From positions 18,021 to 23,193 of the forward strand of contig DEUU01000130.1 in the NCBI GenBank assembly GCA_002362735.1: 5,173 nucleotides of DNA, read 5' to 3'. Every line of letters starts with the position of its first letter. The first letter of the stretch is position 1. The notes beneath the pieces were generated by a model. The model saw only the letters and a program-made list of their open reading frames with translations, had not been told where the DNA came from and did not search any database. Shown here piece by piece: positions 1 through 5,173 of the stretch. A program made the position numbers and the translations under genes. This DNA comes from Dehalococcoidia bacterium UBA3254. GTDB taxonomy: Bacteria > Chloroflexota > Dehalococcoidia > Dehalococcoidales > UBA3254.

Positions 1-569
1 TAGAAACCGTTCTTGCAAAAAATATTAAGTATCTGACGGTTTATACTTTTTCTACCGAGAACTGGAACCGCCCGGAACAAGAGGTTCAGGGCATTCTGGA
101 TCTGCTGGTAGATAATATTGATAAAGAAGCCCTTGATCTCCATCAAAAGGGAGTCAGAATGCGGCATATCGGTCGCATCCACGAGCTTTCTCCGGAAGTC
201 CAATCGGCAATTAATCGCTCCTGCGAGTTGACCCGCCACAATACCCGTATGGAATTTAGTTTCGCATTCAACTATGGAGGAAGGGCTGAATTACTGGACG
301 CTATTCGCAGTCTGATTGAGAAGAAAGTCCCGGCTTCAAAAGTGACCGAAGAGTTCATTGCTTCCCATCTTTATACAAAGGGTATTCCGGACGTAGACCT
401 GTTAATCCGGACCGGTGGAGAGCTCCGGGTAAGCAATTTTTTAATCTGGCAAGCCGCATATGCCGAATATTATTTCACCAGAGTCCTCTGGCCGGATTTT
501 ACCCCTGCACAGGTTAACCGCGCTCTGGCTGCTTTTGATCGCCGTCAAAGGCGGTTCGGAGGTCTTTAG
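1..569 (+). CDS. uppS: Undecaprenyl diphosphate synthase (cis-prenyltransferase), 5' end missing
   Basis: This is the C-terminal 188 residues of a cis-prenyltransferase, which condenses isopentenyl diphosphate onto farnesyl diphosphate to give C55 undecaprenyl diphosphate, the membrane carrier for envelope glycans. The frame is open to the left edge (first full codon at 3), so the ATG at 159 is internal and not the start. Seen in order, counting from the codon at 3: the FSTENWNRP block at residues 16-24, NYGGR at 90-94, the diphosphate-binding stretch with RTGGE and R-x-SNF at about 135-146, AEYYF at 154-158 (the Glu matches the family's Mg-binding position), and the closing RRFG. Compared with the usual length of about 250 residues, roughly 55-60 are missing, including the N-terminal catalytic Asp motif. 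It is followed immediately by plsY in the same frame, with the plsY ribosome binding site inside its last codons. Family assignment is secure; the exact product chain length is inferred from the family. Confidence 0.95.
   Translation, partial: ETVLAKNIKYLTVYTFSTENWNRPEQEVQGILDLLVDNIDKEALDLHQKGVRMRHIGRIHELSPEVQSAINRSCELTRHNTRMEFSFAFNYGGRAELLDAIRSLIEKKVPASKVTEEFIASHLYTKGIPDVDLLIRTGGELRVSNFLIWQAAYAEYYFTRVLWPDFTPAQVNRALAAFDRRQRRFGGL
558..563 (+). promoter_or_regulatory. Ribosome binding site for plsY, inside the end of uppS
   Basis: GGAGGT is a near-perfect Shine-Dalgarno core. It encodes the Gly-Gly near the UppS C-terminus and is followed by six bases (CTTTAG, containing the uppS stop) before the ATT at 570. 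This spacing is ideal for starting at 570 and far too long for the next in-frame ATG at 681. It is therefore the main evidence for the upstream plsY start, and it suggests translational coupling to uppS. Confidence 0.75.
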
Positions 570-1196
570 ATTTTAGCTCTTTCCGTTATTCTTGGCTATC
601 TGCTGGGTTCGATTCCTACTGCCTACATCGTCAGCCGAATAGTCCGCGGAGTTGATATCCGCAAAATAGGCGGCGGTAACATGGGCGCCCTGAACATTGC
701 CCGCGAGTTGGGGCCAGGTTGGGGTCTGGCAGTGCTTCTGATCGATATGGCAAAAGGGGCCGGCGCCATTACGATCGCCAGAGCGCTTGGAGTACCTCAG
801 TTATGGGTTTTTGCTACCGGTCTGGCTGCTATTGTTGGGCACTGCTGGCCGGTCTTTCTCCTCTTCAAAGGAGGCAAGGGGGCAGCTACTGCCATCGGAG
901 TATTCCTGGCTTTAAGTCCCCGGGAATTTGGCTGTTCAATACCAATCTTGCTGGCTGTAATCTTTTTAACCAGCAATGTGACTCTGGGAATGGCGGTCGG
1001 AATAATTTTCTTTCCCTTGTTTCTCTGGATATTCGGCCAGCCGCTTAGTGTAATTATCTATGTTGTAATCGTCGGCTTGTTCCTGGTGTTACGTTATGCT
1101 CCTACCGCAAAAAGAGGAATTGCAAAATCCAGGAATATCAAGGATTTTCTTATCGAAAAGAATTACAAGCCCTGGCAAAGCCGGCGTAGACCTTAG
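570..1196 (+). CDS. plsY: Acyl-phosphate:glycerol-3-phosphate acyltransferase PlsY, probable ATT start
   Basis: PlsY is an integral membrane enzyme that moves the acyl chain from acyl phosphate to sn-glycerol-3-phosphate, giving lysophosphatidate for phospholipid synthesis. Read from 570 it is 208 residues, normal for the family, with about six to seven hydrophobic segments (about 1-21, 50-70, 77-99, 118-137, 138-156, 158-176). Family signatures are GSIPTAY (13-19), R-G-x-DIR followed by GGGNMGALN (34-42), GHCWPVF (90-96) and the glycine loop FKGGKGAAT (99-107). The next in-frame ATG, at 681, would start inside motif 1 and lose the first membrane segment, so a start there is unlikely. No ATG, GTG or TTG lies between 570 and 681 in frame; ATT at 570 has a well-placed GGAGGT. 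Odd: motif 1 has Gly at 35 where Ser is usual and Leu at 41 where Thr is usual, and the C-terminal motif has Lys at 186 where His is usual; Arg45, Lys103 and Asn189 are kept. Its stop lies within the palindrome shared with purH. Confidence 0.88.
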   Translation: MLALSVILGYLLGSIPTAYIVSRIVRGVDIRKIGGGNMGALNIARELGPGWGLAVLLIDMAKGAGAITIARALGVPQLWVFATGLAAIVGHCWPVFLLFKGGKGAATAIGVFLALSPREFGCSIPILLAVIFLTSNVTLGMAVGIIFFPLFLWIFGQPLSVIIYVVIVGLFLVLRYAPTAKRGIAKSRNIKDFLIEKNYKPWQSRRRP

Positions 1197-1226
1197 TCCT
1201 TGCAAGGGGTCCCCTTGCAAGGACTA
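1194..1226. repeat. Perfect 33-base palindrome joining the plsY and purH stop codons (possible bidirectional terminator)
   Basis: The left arm TAGTCCTTGCAAGGGG (1194-1209) is the exact reverse complement of 1211-1226, around a single central T at 1210. The outermost three bases of the arms are the plsY stop (TAG, 1194-1196) and the purH stop (CTA, which reads TAG on the minus strand, 1224-1226). Each arm contains the self-complementary CCTTGCAAGG (1198-1207 and 1213-1222), so two small hairpins could form instead of one long one. In RNA the long stem would be very stable in either direction. There is no real T-tract after it on the plus strand (only GTGTTT) and none on the minus strand, so it is not a textbook intrinsic terminator. 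It could also be a dispersed repeat or, less likely, an assembly join. Confidence 0.7.
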
Positions 1227-2768
1227 GTGTTTGAAATGCCTTTCTCCAGTGAAAATCATGGCAATATTATTCTTATCCGCCATTTCGATGGATTCGTTAT
1301 CGCGGATCGAACCTCCCGGCTGGACAATGGCAGTGACGCCGGCCTTAGCAGCTGCCTCTACCACATCATTAAAGGGGAACATGGCATCTGAAGCCAGAAC
1401 GCTGCCCTTGCTCTTCTCACCCGCCTTCTCGATGGCGATCTGAGCGCTAACGATACGGCTGGGCTGACCAGCTCCCATTCCGGTAATCATCTTGTCCTTA
1501 GCCAGTACTATGGCGTTAGACTTGATGTGTTTGACCACTCTCCAGGCGAATAGAAGATCAGAGGTCTCTTTTTCCGTTGGCTGACGTTTAGTGACTACTT
1601 TGATATCCACCTTTGACTCCGGGACGGAATCCGAGGTCTGTACCAGCCAGCCTCCTTTTACCTTGCGGAAGTCAGTGTAGACCGGTTCTGCAGCGCCATA
1701 ACCCGGAGGCAATTCGGTCAGAAGAATGCGTAAGTCCCTCTTGGTTTTGAGCAAAGTCAGAGCTTCCGGTTCATACTGAGGAGCAATGACGATTTCATAG
1801 AAGACCGGTTTAATCTCTTTTGCCATGGCCAGATTAACCGGCCGGTTGCAGGCGACAATGCCGCCATAAGCGGCTACACTATCGCCGCTAAAAGCTCGGC
1901 GGTAGGCTTCGGCAAGGTCGTCATGGCTGGCACATCCGCAGGGATTAGTGTGTTTGATTACGGCAACGGTCGGTGCAGCATAATCGCAGACCACTCCCCA
2001 GGCGGCATCCGCATCCAGAATATTGTTGTAGGAAAGTTCCTTGCCCCAGAGTACCTGGGCGTAGGTAATGCCGGTATTCCGCTTGTCTCCCACCGTCAGG
2101 TCGGCATAGAAAGCCGCTTTCTGGTGAGGATTTTCACCGTAGCGCAGGCTGTAGCGTTTCTGCATCGCCACTGTCATTACTTCGGGGAAACTCTCGTCCC
2201 CTGATCTCAAATATTGAGCGATAGCGGTATCGTAAGCGGCGACATGCTGAAAGGCTTTTTGCGCCAGTTTCTTTCTATCCTCTAATGAGACTCCGCCAGC
2301 TTTAAGTTTTTCAATCACCATCGGATAATCGGCCGGGTCGACGATAATAATGACTCCGGGGAAGTTTTTCGCCGAAGCACGCAGCATGGCCGGTCCGCCG
2401 ATATCGATGTTTTCCAAAGCGTCCTGGAGTGTGACTCCAGGTTTGGAGATAGTCTGGACGAATGGATAGAGATTTATGGCTACCAGATCAATAAGTTCAA
2501 TCTTGTTTTTCTTTAATTCCTCCATGTGGGAAGGCAGGTCCCTTCGGGCCAGGATGCCGCCATGTACCATCGGATGCAGAGTCTTAACCCGGCCATCCAG
2601 AATCTCCGGAAAACCGGTGATATCTGAAATACTGTGTACCGGTACGTTGGCATCAGCGATGGATTTTTTTGTACCGCCCGTACTGAAGATTTCAAATCCC
2701 AGCTGACTTAAACTGCGGGCAAACTCGCTTACTCCAGCCTTATCAGAGACACTGATTATCGCTCTCAT
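1224..2768 (-). CDS. purH: Bifunctional AICAR formyltransferase / IMP cyclohydrolase
   Basis: This cytosolic enzyme performs the last two steps of de novo purine synthesis: formylation of AICAR with 10-formyl-tetrahydrofolate to FAICAR, then ring closure to IMP. It is complete at 514 residues, typical for the family. The N-terminal cyclohydrolase (MGS-like) domain, about 1-190, shows STGGT (29-33), DGRVKTLHP (58-66), NLYPF (99-103) and DIGGPAMLRASAKN (122-135). The formyltransferase domain shows RYGENPHQ (209-216), the catalytic KHTNPCG (272-278, Lys-His pair), YGGIVA (301-306), GMGAGQPSR (430-438), SDAMFPF (460-466), PGGSIRD (484-490) and the terminal RHFKH. The start ATG at 2766-2768 gives the family N-terminus (MRAIISVSDK) and has AGGAGA six bases upstream. 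It lies 14 bases after purM, so it is almost certainly cotranscribed with purM. No key residue appears to be missing. Confidence 0.98.
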   Translation of the reverse strand: MRAIISVSDKAGVSEFARSLSQLGFEIFSTGGTKKSIADANVPVHSISDITGFPEILDGRVKTLHPMVHGGILARRDLPSHMEELKKNKIELIDLVAINLYPFVQTISKPGVTLQDALENIDIGGPAMLRASAKNFPGVIIIVDPADYPMVIEKLKAGGVSLEDRKKLAQKAFQHVAAYDTAIAQYLRSGDESFPEVMTVAMQKRYSLRYGENPHQKAAFYADLTVGDKRNTGITYAQVLWGKELSYNNILDADAAWGVVCDYAAPTVAVIKHTNPCGCASHDDLAEAYRRAFSGDSVAAYGGIVACNRPVNLAMAKEIKPVFYEIVIAPQYEPEALTLLKTKRDLRILLTELPPGYGAAEPVYTDFRKVKGGWLVQTSDSVPESKVDIKVVTKRQPTEKETSDLLFAWRVVKHIKSNAIVLAKDKMITGMGAGQPSRIVSAQIAIEKAGEKSKGSVLASDAMFPFNDVVEAAAKAGVTAIVQPGGSIRDNESIEMADKNNIAMIFTGERHFKH

Positions 2769-2774
2769 CTATAT

Positions 2775-2780
2775 TCTCCT
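2775..2780 (-). promoter_or_regulatory. Ribosome binding site for purH
   Basis: The minus strand reads AGGAGA six bases before the purH ATG, lying between the purM stop (2783-2785) and purH. It confirms the purH start and independent ribosome loading within a shared purM-purH transcript. Confidence 0.75.
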
Positions 2781-2782
2781 GC

Positions 2783-3799
2783 TTACTTTATTATTACTCG
2801 CGCTTCCATATCCGGAGTCTGGGAGATGACTTTTCCGATCACCCTGGCTCCGTGAAAAGCCTGAATCAGTTTATCCACATTTGCTTTGGAGCAAATTACA
2901 GCCATGCCTATTCCCATATTGAAAACGTGGTACATCTCATTCTCATCGATGTTGCCCTGCTTCTGTATCAGATTAAATAAAGGGGGTACTTCCCAGGATT
3001 GTTTTTCTATTTGCGCTGCCAATCCTTCCGGAAGCACACGGGGAATATTTTTATAGAAGCTACCCCCGGTGATATGAGCCAGACTTTTTATTGAAGATAG
3101 TAATGGTTTAAGCTGTTTGTAATAACAGCGGTGCGGCTCCAGTAGAGCCTCGCCCAAAGGCCGCCCGAGCTCAGGGTATCGGGTATCCAGTACTTTCCGG
3201 TCGGTACCGAAAATCTTGCGTACCAGGGAAAAACCATTGGTATGCAGTCCGCTGGAAGGCAATCCCAAAATAATATCGCCTGTCTGCACATTATCTCCCA
3301 GTTTGATATCATTTTTTTCAACTGCCCCGATGATAAATCCTACCAGGTCGTAATCATCTTCAGCGTAAATGCCGGGCATTTCCGCTGTTTCACCGCCAAT
3401 CAGGGCGCAGCCGACCTCCTGGCAAGCCTTGACCAGCCCTCCGGCGATGGTTTCCACCCGCGGCGGGTTGAGTTTGCCCATGGCGATGTAGTCCAGAAAG
3501 AAAAGCGGTGTAGCGCCCCCGGTAAAAATATCATTTACACAATGATTCACGATGTCCATACCGATCGTATCATGCTTATCCAGGGCAATGGCGATTTTCA
3601 TCTTGGTACCTACACCATCAACGTGAGAGACCAGGACCGGCTGGTTATAGCCTTTAAAATCGAATAGTCCCCCGAAAAATCCGATTCCCCTCATAACCTC
3701 AGGCCCGAAGGTGGGCTGGGCCATTTTGGCGATAACCTTTTTTAGCTTCAGAGCTGCATCAATATCCACTCCGGCTGAAGCATAAGTCTCTTTTCCCAT
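2783..3799 (-). CDS. purM: Phosphoribosylformylglycinamidine cyclo-ligase (AIR synthetase)
   Basis: PurM uses ATP to close the imidazole ring of formylglycinamidine ribonucleotide, giving aminoimidazole ribonucleotide (AIR), the fifth step of the purine pathway. The protein is 338 residues from the ATG at 3797-3799, close to the usual 340-350. Family signatures in order: YASAGVDIDA near the N-terminus (6-15), DGVGTK (61-66), GMDIVNHCVND (80-90), GGATPLFFLDY (94-104), GGETAEMPG (135-143), then GLPSSGLHTNGFSL, HITGGSFYKNIPRVLP and FNMGIGM in the C-terminal half. One small difference is HITGGS where HITGGG is usual. A TTG lies directly before the ATG (3800-3802), but the ribosome binding site spacing favours the ATG. 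It follows purF by 75 bases and precedes purH by 14; purN, a common neighbour in this position, is absent. Confidence 0.98.
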   Translation of the reverse strand: MGKETYASAGVDIDAALKLKKVIAKMAQPTFGPEVMRGIGFFGGLFDFKGYNQPVLVSHVDGVGTKMKIAIALDKHDTIGMDIVNHCVNDIFTGGATPLFFLDYIAMGKLNPPRVETIAGGLVKACQEVGCALIGGETAEMPGIYAEDDYDLVGFIIGAVEKNDIKLGDNVQTGDIILGLPSSGLHTNGFSLVRKIFGTDRKVLDTRYPELGRPLGEALLEPHRCYYKQLKPLLSSIKSLAHITGGSFYKNIPRVLPEGLAAQIEKQSWEVPPLFNLIQKQGNIDENEMYHVFNMGIGMAVICSKANVDKLIQAFHGARVIGKVISQTPDMEARVIIK

Positions 3800-3874
3800 C
3801 AAATTTCTCCCACAGTTGATCTATTAGATAGTATGACCGTCACAGTGATACGAACCGGAAATTGGCAGGGATAT
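3800..3874 (-). other. purF-purM spacer with an imperfect dyad
   Basis: This 75-base gap is the longest non-coding stretch in the window. It holds the purM ribosome binding site, a small inverted repeat CTAT-TAG-ATAG (3821-3831) and an imperfect 21-base dyad at 3831-3851 (GTAT...ATAC outer pairs, one mismatch, one G-T pair). No T-tract follows the dyad, so I see no intrinsic terminator, and no convincing -35/-10 pair. Read-through from purF into purM is the simplest reading. Confidence 0.45.
3806..3811 (-). promoter_or_regulatory. Ribosome binding site that decides the purM start
   Basis: The minus strand reads GGGAGA six bases before the ATG at 3799 but only three bases before the TTG at 3802. 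The normal spacing supports the ATG, so the product begins MGKETYASAG, not one residue earlier. Confidence 0.7.
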
Positions 3875-5173
3875 TTATCTTAATTCCAGGGCCAGCTTGT
3901 CCATCTCCAGTTGGACTGGTATCGGATAATCACCGGTAAAACAAGCTTTGCAGAAGGTATCCCCAGGCAGACCTACAGATTTGACCAGACCATCTATGCT
4001 GATATAACCCAGTGAATCAGCGCCGATAAAATCGCGGACTTCTTCGACAGATTTGTGAGCGGCAATAAGCTCCCAACGGGAGGCCATATCTACACCGAAG
4101 AAACATGGATAGCGGATCGGCGGTGCGCAAACCCGCATATGCACTTCTTTAGCTCCGGCTTTTCTTAAAAGATTAATGACTTTAGGCGTGGTCGTGCCGC
4201 GGACGATGCTATCATCTACCAGCACCACCCTTTTGTTGCGCAGAATATCTGGCAGCGGATTGAATTTCATTTTGACGCCCAGGTCCCTCATGCGCTGGTC
4301 CGGAGAAATGAAAGTCCGCCCAACATAGCGGTTTTTCATCAGTCCTTCACCGTGGGGGATGCCGGACCGCGTGGCGTATCCAATACCGGCAACGGTAGCG
4401 GAGTCCGGCACGCCGATCACCAGATCGGCATCCACCGGGTACTCTTCGGCGAGTTGAGCACCCATTGCCAGACGAGCCTGATAAACCAATCGCCCGTCTA
4501 CGATGCTGTCCGGACGGGCGAAATAGATATATTCAAAGATGCAGGTGGCCTTTTTCTCTACGATCTCATGATAGCTCTGGGGGCCTTTAGCGTCTATGGC
4601 TACAATTTCACCCGGATCAATGTCGCGGGCGAAAAGGGCACCGATATGGTCCAGGGCGCAGCTCTCAGAGGCTACTACCCAGAAACCGTTGATTCTTCCC
4701 AGACAAAGAGGCCGCACACCAAACGGATCGCGAACCGCAAAGAGCGTGTCTTTAGTCAGGATAACCAGAGAATAAGCCCCCTGGATGCGGTGCATGGCGT
4801 AACGGATCTTCTCCATCCAGTCTTTCCCCGGCGCAGAGTGAATGAGGTTGGCAATTACTTCTGAATCGGTGGAGCTGCTGAAGGTGTAGCCTTTTTCGCA
4901 AAGCTCTTTATAAAGACGTTCCGAATTGACGATGTTTCCGTTATGGGCTACCGCGATAACATTATCGCCGCTGCCGACCATGATCGGCTGGGCATTGCAG
5001 ATGCGGCTTGATCCGGTGGTTGAATAGCGGTTATGACCTATGGCGATATTTCCGGTGAGTTGACTTAGAGAATCCTCACTGAATACCTGTGACACCAGAC
5101 CCATTCTGGCGAATAGCTGGATTTTCTTACTGTCGGAGGTTGCTATACCGGCACTTTCCTGGCCGCGGTGCTG
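3875..5173 (-). CDS. purF: Amidophosphoribosyltransferase (glutamine PRPP amidotransferase), 5' end missing
   Basis: PurF catalyses the committed first step of purine synthesis, replacing the pyrophosphate of PRPP with ammonia from glutamine. The 432 residues present begin at the conserved QHRGQESAGIA, and the frame is open to the right edge, so the ATG at 5102-5104 (MGLVSQVF) is internal. About 25 residues of the mature enzyme, including the N-terminal catalytic Cys, lie outside, with any propeptide. Seen: the class II glutaminase domain (GHNRYSTTG, NAQP, AHNGNIVN, SSSTDSE), then the phosphoribosyltransferase domain with the PRPP loop VVLVDDSIVRGTTT (about 4191-4234). Four cysteines, at codons 4541-4543, 4103-4105, 3950-3952 and 3941-3943, match the four [4Fe-4S] ligands of the Bacillus subtilis type (C236, C382, C437, C440 from memory), with spacings 146, 51 and 3. 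The enzyme is thus probably an iron-sulfur, oxygen-sensitive PurF. It heads the visible purF-purM-purH run. Confidence 0.97.
   Translation of the reverse strand, partial: QHRGQESAGIATSDSKKIQLFARMGLVSQVFSEDSLSQLTGNIAIGHNRYSTTGSSRICNAQPIMVGSGDNVIAVAHNGNIVNSERLYKELCEKGYTFSSSTDSEVIANLIHSAPGKDWMEKIRYAMHRIQGAYSLVILTKDTLFAVRDPFGVRPLCLGRINGFWVVASESCALDHIGALFARDIDPGEIVAIDAKGPQSYHEIVEKKATCIFEYIYFARPDSIVDGRLVYQARLAMGAQLAEEYPVDADLVIGVPDSATVAGIGYATRSGIPHGEGLMKNRYVGRTFISPDQRMRDLGVKMKFNPLPDILRNKRVVLVDDSIVRGTTTPKVINLLRKAGAKEVHMRVCAPPIRYPCFFGVDMASRWELIAAHKSVEEVRDFIGADSLGYISIDGLVKSVGLPGDTFCKACFTGDYPIPVQLEMDKLALELR

Noticed and set aside
159..569. A short uppS gene starting at the ATG at 159
   Set aside because: The same frame is open back to base 3 and encodes the conserved FSTENWNRP block, so 159 is an internal Met.
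719..1048. Open frame of 109 codons overlapping plsY on the plus strand
   Set aside because: It is an out-of-frame shadow of plsY with no family signature.
681..1196. plsY starting at the ATG at 681
   Set aside because: This start falls inside motif 1, loses the first membrane helix and GSIPTAY, and has no well-placed Shine-Dalgarno, whereas ATT at 570 does. It stays the fallback if ATT starts are disallowed.
1200..1443. Two short plus-strand frames over the purH 3' end
   Set aside because: Both are antisense to conserved purH C-terminal motifs, and one begins in the palindrome; there is no independent support for translation.
3242..3667. Open frame of 141 codons on the plus strand antisense to purM
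   Set aside because: It lies fully within the conserved purM coding region, has no recognisable domain, and looks like a reverse-strand shadow.
3800..3802. TTG as the purM start
   Set aside because: It leaves only three bases after the GGGAGA ribosome binding site, while the adjacent ATG has six.
4352..4864. Open frame of 170 codons on the plus strand antisense to purF
   Set aside because: It lies fully inside purF, shows no recognisable motif, and is best explained by purF codon composition.
1..5173. A defence, mobile or otherwise novel gene system
   Set aside because: All space is taken by five recognisable housekeeping genes with short gaps; no unknown gene, direct-repeat array, transposase or composition break was seen.

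Overview
The window is ordinary bacterial chromosome with five protein genes in two convergent groups. I see no RNA gene, insertion sequence, CRISPR array, phage gene or other accessory element. Base composition is close to balanced, and coding density is very high: the largest gap between genes is about 75 bases. The protein sequences, the gene order (uppS followed directly by plsY, facing a purF-purM-purH run with no purN) and an iron-sulfur type PurF would fit a Chloroflexota/Dehalococcoidia-like anaerobe. That placement is an impression from memory of the families, not a proof.

Left part, plus strand (1-1196): the 3' part of uppS (undecaprenyl diphosphate synthase, start outside the window), then plsY (acyl-phosphate:glycerol-3-phosphate acyltransferase). 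The two genes lie in the same reading frame and are separated only by the uppS TAG stop. The conserved PlsY N-terminus begins right after that stop. The only start codon that keeps it is an ATT at 570, preceded by a near-perfect Shine-Dalgarno (GGAGGT) six bases upstream. Both products act at the membrane: UppS makes the C55 lipid carrier precursor and PlsY makes lysophosphatidate for phospholipids.

Junction (1194-1226): a perfect 33-base palindrome with 16-base arms runs exactly from the plsY stop codon to the purH stop codon. It is the only candidate for the transcription end of both convergent groups, although it lacks a T-tract on either side.

Right part, minus strand (5173 down to 1224): purF (5' end beyond the window), purM and purH, likely one transcript for de novo purine synthesis. 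PurF performs the first committed step (PRPP to phosphoribosylamine), PurM forms the imidazole ring of AIR, and PurH carries out the last two steps to IMP. purN, usually found between purM and purH in many bacteria, is absent here.

I do not see an undescribed system. The points most worth a second look are the ATT start and same-frame junction of plsY, the substitutions at two proposed PlsY active-site positions, and the stop-to-stop palindrome.
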